Shown here in pieces: positions 18,601 through 26,456 of a DNA stretch of 64,000 nucleotides. The stretch is from SZUA-442 sp963792405 (GTDB lineage: Bacteria > Actinomycetota > Acidimicrobiia > Spongiisociales > UBA5794): assembly GCA_963792405.1 (NCBI GenBank), contig CAWBVU010000001.1, forward strand, positions 124,001 through 188,000, read 5' to 3'. The notes below the pieces were generated by a model. The model was not told the DNA's origin and made no database searches. It saw only the letters and a list, made by a program, of their open reading frames with translations. The position numbers and the translations under genes were made by a program. Every line of letters starts with the position of its first letter. The first letter of the stretch is position 1.

Positions 18601-19113
18601 GAGCTCGGACGTGCGGATGAAGCCGAATGGTTCACTGCTCGCCCACCGGTACCGGAAGGTGAGGCCCGTCGCTTCATCGTGCTCCTCGAAGACCACGGCG
18701 TCCCCGACGACCGCCTTGTACAGCGCGCGTCGGCGAGTCGTCATCGGGACGCCGGTGACAGGGCGCCAGACGTCGTCGGCGTGGCCGTCGACGGGACGGA
18801 TCGCGGTCATCGCACCGTTCAGGCCGCCGAGGTAGCGGAGCCGGTCGTCCGTTTCGTACGGAAAGAGGGCGTGGCGCACGTCGCGACGTCCTGCGGTGAC
18901 CGCACCGCTGCTCGACAGGAACATCCAGCGGTCGCCGTCGCTCACGATCGACATCAGGAAGGGCGCCATGCGGTCGACGTCGAACACGACGTAGTAGCGC
19001 TCATCGTCGATGCTCACGAAGGGGCCGTCGTGACCGTTCGGGATGAGTGTGATCGGCCTGAGGGCGTTGCTGTCGCCGACCGCCGAGTGTCGTCGATCGG
19101 TGTCCGTCGTCAT
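15637..19113 (-). CDS. Large GH-Q-clan beta-glucan phosphorylase-like enzyme
   Basis: This 1158-residue cytoplasmic protein lacks a signal. It has an N-terminal beta-sandwich of the GH94 type, then an (alpha/alpha)6 catalytic domain with NWRDIFQNWE (near 473) and RPEWNDANNAL (Asp near 657), the place of the catalytic acid in GH94-type phosphorylases. The size fits the long GH149/GH161 beta-1,3-glucan phosphorylases better than cellobiose phosphorylase. Expected reaction: phosphorolysis of beta-glucan oligosaccharides to glucose-1-phosphate. The ATG at 19113 has GGAG eight bases upstream and overlaps the GH3 stop (ATGA). Exact linkage specificity is inferred from the GH16 laminarinase in the divergent operon. 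Confidence 0.68.
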   Translation of the reverse strand: MTTDTDRRHSAVGDSNALRPITLIPNGHDGPFVSIDDERYYVVFDVDRMAPFLMSIVSDGDRWMFLSSSGAVTAGRRDVRHALFPYETDDRLRYLGGLNGAMTAIRPVDGHADDVWRPVTGVPMTTRRRALYKAVVGDAVVFEEHDEATGLTFRYRWASSEPFGFIRTSELTNDGSSRCTVEVTDGIRNILPYGLDPSIYLPRGNLSNAYKRSELIDPDQRLAVLSLESLMTDRAEPAEALRATTAWSTGMVGASVSLHPDAWHQTIHPDGHHGHLVTGMQGAYVLQGTLDLEPGASETWSIVADVGLDQPDVVSLMARLRLMSDKAGDLAASIRAGTRSLKEIMARADACQYTNDEIATSHHFSNVTYNVMRGGVPLDGYLVDTRAFQDYLERRNRGVAERHLGMLAALGPEAARSDLVAAADDTADVDLQRLCREYLPFSFSRRHGDPSRPWNTFSIRTTDDDGNPVRYFEGNWRDIFQNWEAMSASFPAYLPDLVSVFVDASTPDGFNPYRITSEGIDWEVPDPDDPWSNIGYWGDHQIVYLHRLLEAADRYAPGTIGSLLEAARFTYADVPYRIATYPRILEDPKATIDFDEEAAAATAARVEAIGSDGRFVWRDGAIHHVTLAEKLVVPALAKLSNFVPDGGIWMNTQRPEWNDANNALVGYGLSMVTLYQLRAYLVYLHRLVTGSDATVAMSREVATWLGAVSSIFSTTPVVAEGEAGDLGRKRLMDALGRAFSEYRDIVYTDGFSGMRDVALSDIDAMCGAAITHLDATIARSRRADGLYDSYNLIHISDDGDRATVEHLGEMLEGQVAVIESGVLDADRCADVVDALFASAMYRPDQQSFLLYPARVLPPFLERNVVPTPSIDENPLLRQLLDRGDRSIVVRDGEGHVRFSAEMSQKDVLEGRLDRLADDATYRGLVHTHRGATVRTYEEVFGHHSYTGRSGSMYGYEGIGSIYWHMVAKLLVAIQESTLRLAGEGASSEALERLVAAYWRVRSGLGFNKTPVEHGAIPIDPYSHTPSHAGAQQPGMTGLVKEEILVRPAELGVIVDRGEIVFDATFISDSEPVPDPRVWSVFDAEMSWRTVDLPEGSLGLTVCQVPITVHRGDGDARIEVELSNGEVLRIDGRSLGRDLSAKVFARTGEVVGIRSHIAS

Positions 19114-20892
19114 CGTCGTGTCTCCTTCGCTGCGGTGAGTCCGAAACCCACGGGGAATCGACCACGCGACGAGTCGGGGGTCAGATCGTCGACGGATTCC
19201 GGCCACGGTTGGGTGAGCCTGCCCTCGAAGGCCGACCGCCCCAGGAGGAGATCAGGGATCTCGGTCGCTTCACTTCCCGGGAGCCATGCGGCGATGACCC
19301 CGTCCGAACGGTCGATCATGTCGCTGATCACGAGCGGTCGGCCCGAGTACACGATCAGGATGAGGCTGCGGCATCGCTCCCGCATGCGCTCGAACACGAT
19401 CCGGTCATCGGCGCGTACGTCGGGGACGGCCCGATCCCCGGGTCCCTCCGCGTAGGGCTCCTCCGCGGCGACGACGATGCCGACGTCGGCCACCGTCCCC
19501 TCCTCCTCGGTTCCCGTGGGCGCGAACGTGATCGTTCCGTCGAAACGCTCATCGAGGGCCTGGAGGAACGTGACACCCGGTGTCGTGGCGCCCTCGCCGC
19601 CCTGCCAGCCGACCGTCCACCCCCCGCATTGGAGACCGATGTCGTCTGCGGCCTGACCTGCGACGAGGAGGTTGGGGAGGCCCGCAAGGGGAAGGGCGCG
19701 ATCGTCCTTGAGCAGGACCGCGCTTCGCCGCGCGGCCGTGGCGGCCAGGCGTCGATGTTCCTGGGAACCGACGGCGGACAACGGGGGACGCTCCCCGGTC
19801 CCCGCACCGGACGCGAGCCATCGCTTGGAGCGCAGGATGCGGCGCACGGCATCGTCGATCCGCTCGATGGCGATCCGCCCATCCGCCACCGCGCCGTGCA
19901 TCACGCGGATGAACCGTTGGTAGTCGATCGGCACCATCACCATGTCGATCCCTGCGTTGATCGCCCGTACGACGCTGTCCTCGTAGCTGGCTTCGATCTG
20001 GTCGACACCCATCCAGTCGGAGATGATGAAGCCCTCGAACCCCAACTCCTCCTTCAGGACGGTGGTGAGGAGGCCGGCGTGGGCAGTGGAGTTTGACGCC
20101 ATTCCAGGCGCTGTAGGACGCCATGATGCTCATGACGCCGGCAGCGACGGCCCCGACGTAGGGAGCCAGGTGAAGATGCCTCAGCTCGGCCTCCGAGATC
20201 CTGGCATCGCCCTGGTCGATCCTCCACGACGCGCCCCAGCCGTCCCACCAGTCCATCCATGGCTTCCGGTCGACGGTGTCCCATTGCGCACCCCCGTCTC
20301 CGACGAAGTGCTTGGCACACGCCAGGACCCTGTGCGAGGGGTCGTCCTTCGACGCCATTCCGGTCACGAGTGCCGCGCCGAGCCTGCCCACGAGGTCGGG
20401 ATCCCGCCCGTAGCTCTCGTACGTTCGTCCCCACCGGATGTCCTGTGCGACGGCGACCGTCGGGGCGAAGGTCCAGTCCACGCGGGTCGCACGCATTTCG
20501 GTCGCGGTGGCGCGCCCGATCCGTTCGACCAGCGCGGCATCCCCAACCGCACCCAAGCCGATGTTGTGGGGGAAAACCGTCGCTCCCCTCACGTTGCTGT
20601 GTCCGTGGACCGCATCGACCCCGTAGATCAATGGGATCCCCAGTCGGGTCCCCGATGCGGCGTCGGCGAAGGCTCCCACCATGTCGACCCAGGCCTCGGG
20701 GGAGTTGGGTGACGGGTTGCCGTTCCCTCCGCTGAGCACCGACCCGATCGCATGCACGGCAACCTCGGCGGGCTCGATCGAGTCGTTCGAGACCTGGGTC
20801 ATCTGCCCGATCTTCTCCGACAGCGTCATGTCATGGACGATGAGCTCCGAGATGTCGGGGGCCAGCGGAACTCCTCGCTCAGGAGGTGTCAA
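19110..20892 (-). pseudogene. GH3 beta-glucosidase, split by a frameshift
   Basis: Two frames together give a full GH3 enzyme. The N-terminal frame runs from 20892 (TTG start, family block TLSEKIGQMTQ, YGVDAVHGHSN, AKHFVGDGG) to WNGVKLH. The C-terminal frame resumes at HAGLLTTVLKEELGFEGFIISDW, whose Asp is the GH3 nucleophile, and ends at 19110. Removing one base in the GGG at about 20081-20083 (plus strand) joins them. No signal peptide, so it would cleave imported beta-glucan oligosaccharides in the cytoplasm. It overlaps lacI at its start and the phosphorylase gene at its end. Either a real pseudogene or a sequencing error. Confidence 0.82.
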
Positions 20893-21931
20893 CGGGTTCC
20901 CCTTCGCCGGTGTGGGTCGGATCGCCGCCCGTGGAGGAGCGAACGATCAGTCGAACCTCCTGGATGTCGACCGTCGGAGCTGACGCACGGCCGTCGATGA
21001 GCGAGTTCAGCACCTCGACGGCTCGCATGCCGGTCGCGTGGACGTCCTGGAGGACGGTGGTCAGCGGGGGGCTTGCCGTCGCCGACGCGGACGAGCCATC
21101 GAAGCCCGCAAGGGCGAGGTCGGTGGGCACCTCGATGCCGTCCTCGCGCAGCGCCCTCAGCGCGCCGATCGCCATGGTGTCGGACGCGGCGAACACGGCC
21201 TCTGGCCGGTGGGGGATGATCCGCTTCATCGCCCGATACCCACCCATCTCGGAGAAGTCACCATCGGCGCGCAGTTGCGGGTTCAGTGCGACGCCGGATT
21301 CCGCGAGGCCCTCCACGAAGCCATTCAGTCGGTCCAGTCCTGCGGTGGTGTCGGTCGGCGCACCCACCAGCCCGATCCGCCGGTAGCCGAGTTCGCAGAG
21401 GTGCGTGGCGACCATGCGCGCCCCGCCATGGTTGTCCACGTCGACGTAGCTCACGCCGTCGACGTCAGGTCGACCGACGACGACGATCGGGACGTCACTG
21501 ACCGCCATCTTCGCGAGGAGTGGGTCACGCATCCGCGTCGCAGTGAGGATCAGGCCGTCGAGGAACCCGGGGTTGGCCACCCTCGGGAAGAGTGCCTCCT
21601 CCTCGGACTCGTTCTGGAGGAGGAAGAGGGTCAGTGACGTCCCGGAGCGGTTGCTCGCCGCGCTGATGCCCTGGATCAGTCGCCCGAAGTACGGATCCGC
21701 GAAGAGGCTGTGCACCCGGCTGGGGATCACGAGTCCGATGAGGCCGGTGCGTCCCGACACGAGTGACCGCGCCGCCGCGTTGGGCGTGTAGCCCGTCCTA
21801 CCGATCACCTCGAGGACGCGCTCACGCACGTCCGGGCGCACGTTCGTCGAGTCGTTGATCACGCGCGAGACCGTCGAGCGGGAGACGCCTGCGAGGCGGC
21901 CGATGTCTTCGAGTGTGAGGTTGGTCTTCAT
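20879..21931 (-). CDS. LacI-family repressor of the beta-glucan locus
   Basis: This 350-residue regulator starts MKTNLTLEDIGRLAGVSRSTVSRVIN, a LacI helix-turn-helix, with the hinge YTPNAAARSLVSGRTGLIGLVIP and a periplasmic-binding-like effector domain. The ATG at 21931 places the helix-turn-helix at the N-terminus; the frame start at 22000 lies in the promoter. It is the first gene of the minus arm, followed by GH3 and phosphorylase genes, and faces the sugar transporter genes. Two matching operators in the shared intergenic region imply control of both arms and of itself. The effector is probably a gluco-oligosaccharide or glucose derivative. Confidence 0.92.
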   Translation of the reverse strand: MKTNLTLEDIGRLAGVSRSTVSRVINDSTNVRPDVRERVLEVIGRTGYTPNAAARSLVSGRTGLIGLVIPSRVHSLFADPYFGRLIQGISAASNRSGTSLTLFLLQNESEEEALFPRVANPGFLDGLILTATRMRDPLLAKMAVSDVPIVVVGRPDVDGVSYVDVDNHGGARMVATHLCELGYRRIGLVGAPTDTTAGLDRLNGFVEGLAESGVALNPQLRADGDFSEMGGYRAMKRIIPHRPEAVFAASDTMAIGALRALREDGIEVPTDLALAGFDGSSASATASPPLTTVLQDVHATGMRAVEVLNSLIDGRASAPTVDIQEVRLIVRSSTGGDPTHTGEGEPVDTS

Positions 21932-21956
21932 GGGGTATCTCGCCACCGAGTATGCA

Positions 21957-21970
21957 TGGGAGCGCTCCCT
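21957..21970. promoter_or_regulatory. LacI operator O1 over the lacI start site
   Basis: TGGGAGCGCTCCCT, an almost perfect palindrome of the usual LacI-family form with central CG. It covers the predicted start of lacI transcription, 7 bp past the TACGCT box. Confidence 0.75.
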
Positions 21971-21971
21971 A

Positions 21972-22000
21972 AGCGTATTCCCACATGGGAAGTCCGTCAA
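21972..22000 (-). promoter_or_regulatory. Promoter of the lacI-GH3-phosphorylase arm
   Basis: On the minus strand TTGACG (22000-21995), a 17-bp spacer, then TACGCT (21977-21972). The -35 box is half of the palindrome CCGTCAACTTGACGG at 21994-22008, whose other half is the -35 box of the opposite promoter. Confidence 0.65.
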
Positions 22001-22001
22001 C

Positions 22002-22030
22002 TTGACGGATCTGTGCGGTGGGTCTACAGT
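22002..22030 (+). promoter_or_regulatory. Promoter of the sugar-transport/GH16 arm
   Basis: TTGACG (22002-22007), 17-bp spacer, TACAGT (22025-22030). It mirrors the lacI promoter and is followed at once by operator O2, so repressor binding should block it. Confidence 0.7.
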
Positions 22031-22034
22031 GGCG

Positions 22035-22048
22035 TGAGAGCGCTCCCA
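22035..22048. promoter_or_regulatory. LacI operator O2 over the transporter start site
   Basis: TGAGAGCGCTCCCA, a near copy of O1 with centres 78 bp apart. It starts 4 bp after the -10 box of the plus-strand promoter. Confidence 0.75.
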
Positions 22049-22106
22049 ATCACGAGGTGTGGTTCGGGCGACGAAGAAGAAGACTCATATGCAAGGAGGA
22101 CATCCA

Positions 22107-23474
22107 GTGAAGGCCAAACGATGGTCATTCCTGATCCTCGTTGTCGTGCTCGGTATGGTGCTCGCTGCCTGTGGCGGCGATGACGACTCGACCGACACGA
22201 CGGCGGGTGGAGACGGCGAAACGACGACGAGCGCTGGCGGCGCAGGTGGCGAGGATGTGACCTTGCGTGTCCTGGTGCACCAGAACCCGCCGATGGTCGC
22301 GTTCATGGAGGAGTTCAACTCCCAGTTCGAGGCAGACAACCCCAACGTGACGGTCGACATGTCGGTCGTCGAGGCAGGGGAACTGGCGACGGTCACCCAG
22401 ACGCGCCTGTCGGCCAATGACCTCGATGTCATCGACATCTTCGGGTTCTCGAATGGCGTCGCGGACTACATGACGGGTGTCACGCCCCCGGCGTGGCAGC
22501 AGCTGATCGATGCAGGGCTCCTGCTCGACATCACGGATCAGCCGTTCGTCCAGAACTACGACGAGGCGTCGATCGCCGACGCCGGCACCTACAACGGCAA
22601 GGTCTACCAGGTCAACCTGGGACGTGTGTCGTACAGCGGCATGTTCGTCAACAACGACCTCCTCGCCGAGGTCGGTGTCGAGATCCCCACGACGTGGGGC
22701 GAGCTCGTGGCGGCGTGTGACACGATCAAGGCCGCAGGCTTCGCGTGCATGACGGTGGGCGGCGGCGACGGCTGGCCCGTCTTCGTCGGCTCGTACGGAC
22801 TGCTCGGTGCGTTCTACCCGGATCAGGAAGCCCTGGTCGAGGGCCTGTGGACCGGCGGCAGCGCATGGAACGACGCCACCTCGGTGGAGCTGTTCAACCG
22901 CTACCAGACCTACGCGCAGGACATGCTCGAGGAAGGCGTGACGGGTCTGTCCCACGACGCCGCTCCGGCGAGGTACGCCGCGGGTGATGTGGCCTTCATG
23001 CCGACCGGCGTGTGGCAGGCACCGGCCCTCGAGGACGCAGGCGCAGAGTTCGAGTGGACCTACGTCCCGTTCCCCGGAAGCGACAACGCAGCGGACAACC
23101 AGTACCTGTTCGGGAAGTACGACCAGGGATGGTCGATCGCGGCGAACTCGCCGAACCAGGATGCTGCGCTGGCCTACGTTGCAGCATTCTCCGATCCGGC
23201 CAACTACCAGGAGTTCGTGAACGCGGTCGGGTTCCTCCCGACGCAGCCGACGGCCACGCTCGAGACACAGCTCGGTGAGCAGGTCGCTCAGTACCTCGCC
23301 AACTACCGGGTCGGGTACGAGCAGTTCTGGGTCGAGCCGAGCGGAGCGGGCCAGTGGTCCAACGGGTCGCTCGCGGCATCGTGGTACCAGCCGTTCAACG
23401 AGTGGGACGATGCGGCTGCGCTCGCAGACGCATCACAGGCCGACCTCCAGGCAGGCCTCGACGCAAGCGGATAA
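22107..23474 (+). CDS. Sugar ABC transporter substrate-binding lipoprotein
   Basis: This 455-residue protein has a lipobox (MVLAAC), an acidic, Ser/Thr/Gly-rich linker, and a family-1 extracellular solute-binding fold (VTLRVLVHQNPPMVAFMEEF, then WGELVAACDTIKAAGFACM, and AAGDVAFMPTGVW). It captures oligosaccharides for the two permeases encoded next. The GTG at 22107 is chosen because AAGGAGG lies 8 bp upstream; the frame continues upstream without a ribosome site. A 12-bp hairpin follows the gene. Confidence 0.92.
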   Translation: MKAKRWSFLILVVVLGMVLAACGGDDDSTDTTAGGDGETTTSAGGAGGEDVTLRVLVHQNPPMVAFMEEFNSQFEADNPNVTVDMSVVEAGELATVTQTRLSANDLDVIDIFGFSNGVADYMTGVTPPAWQQLIDAGLLLDITDQPFVQNYDEASIADAGTYNGKVYQVNLGRVSYSGMFVNNDLLAEVGVEIPTTWGELVAACDTIKAAGFACMTVGGGDGWPVFVGSYGLLGAFYPDQEALVEGLWTGGSAWNDATSVELFNRYQTYAQDMLEEGVTGLSHDAAPARYAAGDVAFMPTGVWQAPALEDAGAEFEWTYVPFPGSDNAADNQYLFGKYDQGWSIAANSPNQDAALAYVAAFSDPANYQEFVNAVGFLPTQPTATLETQLGEQVAQYLANYRVGYEQFWVEPSGAGQWSNGSLAASWYQPFNEWDDAAALADASQADLQAGLDASG

Positions 23475-23490
23475 CCGCCGACCACGATCG

Positions 23491-23522
23491 TGGGTTCCCC
23501 CCGCCCTCTCGGGGGGAACCCA
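23491..23522 (+). terminator. Perfect 12-bp stem after the binding-protein gene
   Basis: TGGGTTCCCCCC and GGGGGGAACCCA pair across an 8-base loop. No T-run follows, and the operon continues 67 bp later. Such hairpins between a binding-protein gene and its permease genes usually stabilise the upstream message or give partial termination, raising binding-protein levels. Confidence 0.6.
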
Positions 23523-23588
23523 CCATCGTCCCGTCGGTTCACCGAGTGGTTTGGAAACGCAGAGAACGAGGAAGTAGGTTGCAGCACG

Positions 23589-24518
23589 ATGGCAGTCGTC
23601 AGTAGGCAGTACCTCTTCGGTCGGAAGTTCGTTCCGGTCCTCTTCCTGCTCCCGGGCCTGCTCCTGTACCTGGTGATCGCCTTCGGCCCCTCGTTGGCGA
23701 CCATCGTCTACTCCTTCACCGACGCATCCGGCATTCGCGGCGCCACGGTCAATTGGATCGGGTTCGAGAACTACGACGAGTTCCTCTTCCGCGGCGTCGC
23801 ATCGAGGGACAACATCGATGCGTTGAAGCGGACGCTGATCTTCATGTTCTTCGTCACGACGATCCAGTTCAGCCTCGGCCTCGTGTTCGCGGTGATCCTC
23901 AACCAGAACAAGCTCAAGGGGCGGTTCTTCTTCCGCACCATCATCTTCATGCCGGTGATCCTCGGCGTCGTGATCCAGGGATTCCTCTGGAAGCTCTTCC
24001 TGCTCCCCCGTGGCGGTCCCGTCGCCGAGATCTTCAGCTGGTTCGGACTCCAGTCTGAGTTCTTCGGGGGCACCGACGCCTTCTGGTGGGTCATCGTGGT
24101 CCAGATCTGGGCGAACGTCGGCATCACGATGGTGATCTTCCTGGCGGGCATGCAGGCCATCTCCGAGGAGCTCTACGATGCCGCAAAGGTGGACGGCGCC
24201 TCCGGCTGGCAGTTGTTCAAGAACGTGACCTGGCCCCAGCTGACGCCTGCCGTGAACACGAACTTCCTGCTCAACATCATCGGCTCGCTCCAGGCATGGG
24301 CCCTCTTCCTCGTGCTCGTGGGCTACCGCAACGGCACACAGGTCCTCGGGTACCTCGTCTACGCCGAGGGCTTCGGACAGACCTCGGGCTCGGTCACGAG
24401 CTCGTTCCGGCAGGGCTACGCCGCGGCGGCCTCCGTCGTCCTCTTCCTCCTCGTCCTCGTACTCGGCCTCTCGGCCAACTGGTTCGTCACGCGCAGGGAG
24501 AGGAAGTACATGGCATGA
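23589..24518 (+). CDS. Sugar ABC permease, MalF/UgpA type
   Basis: This 309-residue protein has six membrane helices and the EAA loop (EELYDAAKVDGASGWQLFKNVTWPQL, near 195-220) that docks onto the ATPase. It pairs with the next permease for oligosaccharide import. The ATG at 23589 begins MAVVSRQYL; the frame start at 23490 is inside the hairpin. The stop overlaps the next gene (ATGA). No ATPase gene lies in the locus; a shared MsmX-like ATPase elsewhere is likely. Confidence 0.93.
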   Translation: MAVVSRQYLFGRKFVPVLFLLPGLLLYLVIAFGPSLATIVYSFTDASGIRGATVNWIGFENYDEFLFRGVASRDNIDALKRTLIFMFFVTTIQFSLGLVFAVILNQNKLKGRFFFRTIIFMPVILGVVIQGFLWKLFLLPRGGPVAEIFSWFGLQSEFFGGTDAFWWVIVVQIWANVGITMVIFLAGMQAISEELYDAAKVDGASGWQLFKNVTWPQLTPAVNTNFLLNIIGSLQAWALFLVLVGYRNGTQVLGYLVYAEGFGQTSGSVTSSFRQGYAAAASVVLFLLVLVLGLSANWFVTRRERKYMA

Positions 24519-25384
24519 CCACGGCAGCCACCCGCTCGAGGACTGCGCAGGACAAGTCACCTTCGGAGAGGCGGAACACGCGCAGGGCGTTGATCGGTTC
24601 GTACGTGGTGCTCGCGTTCTTCTCCGTGTTGTACATCGGTCCGATGCTCCTGCTGCTCAACACGGCGTTCAAGACCCTGCCGGAGTTCTACAAGGACCCG
24701 ATCGGGCTGGCCTCGGGCTTCAACTTCGAGAACTTCACGGAGGCCTGGGAGCTCGCGAACTTCCCGCAGTACATGATCAACACGATCATCTACGCAGCCG
24801 TGGCGACGGCGGTCTTCGTGATCACGTCGGTGTTCGTTGCGTTCCCGATCGCGCGGGGCCATGTCAAGGGGGCGGGCGCGTTGCTCACCCTCTACGTCGT
24901 CGCCCTGTTCCTCCCACCCGCGCTGATCCCGCAGTTCCAGCTGATCCTCGCACTCAACCTCTACAACACCAGGCAGGGCTACATCATGCTCTTCCTGGTG
25001 AACGCCATCGGGATGATCGTGCTGGTGAACTACATCAAATCGATACCGAAGGAACTCGACGAATCGGCGGCGATCGACGGGTGCAGCTACCCGCGCTTCG
25101 TGTTCCGGGTTCTGATGCCGCTCATCAAGCCCGCGATCGCGACCGTCACCGTGCTCCACGCCATCGGCATCTGGAACGAGATCGTCCTGCCGACCATCTA
25201 CCTCTCGAACAAGGACTACTACCCGATCACACGGGGACTCGTGGTCTTCGAGGGCGTCTACGGCAGCAACTGGCCCGGCTTGGCAGCAGCGGTGCTGATG
25301 CTCATGATCCCGATGGTGATCCTGTTCCTGGTCCTCCAGCGCCACATCATCTCTGGGCTCACTGGTGGAGCGGTGAAGGGGTAG
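24515..25384 (+). CDS. Sugar ABC permease, MalG/UgpE type
   Basis: This 289-residue protein has six helices and an EAA loop (ELDESAAIDGCSYPRFVFRVLMPL). The ATG at 24515 overlaps the upstream permease stop, so the two are translated together. With its partner it forms the channel for the binding protein's ligand. The C-terminus ends SGLTGGAVKG, the usual end of MalG-type subunits. Confidence 0.93.
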   Translation: MTTAATRSRTAQDKSPSERRNTRRALIGSYVVLAFFSVLYIGPMLLLLNTAFKTLPEFYKDPIGLASGFNFENFTEAWELANFPQYMINTIIYAAVATAVFVITSVFVAFPIARGHVKGAGALLTLYVVALFLPPALIPQFQLILALNLYNTRQGYIMLFLVNAIGMIVLVNYIKSIPKELDESAAIDGCSYPRFVFRVLMPLIKPAIATVTVLHAIGIWNEIVLPTIYLSNKDYYPITRGLVVFEGVYGSNWPGLAAAVLMLMIPMVILFLVLQRHIISGLTGGAVKG

Positions 25385-25392
25385 CAGCGAGG

Positions 25393-26382
25393 ATGCACTG
25401 GTCGTCGAGAGGCCTCCGATCGGCTCGTGGCTCGTCGCGCCCCTCCGAGTCCGGGCCGCGCGTGTGGTTCTCCGCCGCGATCCTCATCTCCGCCCTTGGC
25501 GTCCTCGCCGCCTCGTGCCAGTCGGCGGACACATCGGAGGCCTCGACGACGACAGGTGCCGAATCAACCACGACCACGGCCGCGGCACCGGCCACCACGT
25601 CGACGACGATCGCTCCCCCGGAGCCCGTGCCGGTCGACGAGTCGGACGGTTGGGAGCTGGTCTGGAGCGACGAGTTCGATGGCGAATCGATCGACGAGAC
25701 CAACTGGACGTACGACCTCGGTGGATGGGGCTGGGGCAACGGAGAGGCGCAGTTCTACACGTCGCGTCCCGAGAACGCCCGTGTCGAGAACGGCCTCCTC
25801 GTGATCTCGCTGCTCCAGGAGAAGTACGAGGAGTCGTACTACACGTCGGCCCGCCTCAAGACCCAGGGCCTCCGCGAGTTCCAGTACGGTCGCATCGAGG
25901 CCCGCATGAAGGTGCCCCACGGCGCAGGGACCTGGCCGGCGTTCTGGATGCTCGGCGCCAGCTTCGGACGCGATGAGGACGACCCGAATGCCAGCAACTG
26001 GCCCGACGCGGGCGAGATCGATGTGATGGAACACGTGGGCCGCAAGCCACAGGTCACGTACGGGACGATCCACGGCCCCGGCTACGCAGGCGCGGGGAGC
26101 CTCGGCGGCTGGAACACCCAGGACTACGACATCGCAGACGAGTTCCACACCTACGCCATCGAGTGGGACGAATCGGGGATCGTGTGGTTCTACGACGGCG
26201 AGCCCTTCTACGAGATCGGGCCTGACGACCTCGGAGGCCGCGAGTGGGTCTACGACCAGCCGTTCTTCCTCATCGTGAACCTCGCGCTCGGCGGGACGTT
26301 CGGCGGCAACATCGCCCTCGACAACGAATACCCGCTGCACCTCTACGTCGATCACGTCCGGGTGTACCAGCCGGCTGGCTGA
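25393..26382 (+). CDS. Secreted GH16 laminarinase lipoprotein
   Basis: This 329-residue protein has a lipobox (LAASC, Cys42), a threonine-rich linker (residues 48-75) and a GH16 domain. The GH16 catalytic motif is E208-IDVM-E213, with the form EIDVMEH typical of endo-beta-1,3-glucanases. Supporting blocks are WSDEFDG, AGTWPAFWMLG and LNLALGG-like FLIVNLALGG. It should cut laminarin-type beta-1,3-glucan at the cell surface, supplying oligosaccharides to the transporter encoded upstream. The ATG is 8 bp after the permease stop, in the same operon. Confidence 0.93.
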   Translation: MHWSSRGLRSARGSSRPSESGPRVWFSAAILISALGVLAASCQSADTSEASTTTGAESTTTTAAAPATTSTTIAPPEPVPVDESDGWELVWSDEFDGESIDETNWTYDLGGWGWGNGEAQFYTSRPENARVENGLLVISLLQEKYEESYYTSARLKTQGLREFQYGRIEARMKVPHGAGTWPAFWMLGASFGRDEDDPNASNWPDAGEIDVMEHVGRKPQVTYGTIHGPGYAGAGSLGGWNTQDYDIADEFHTYAIEWDESGIVWFYDGEPFYEIGPDDLGGREWVYDQPFFLIVNLALGGTFGGNIALDNEYPLHLYVDHVRVYQPAG

Positions 26383-26456
26383 CGCGAATCGGGGGCGCCA
26401 CGCCAGGGACCCGGGAGGAATCGGGCGCGGGCGCAGCGGATCCAGAGGTGACCGAA

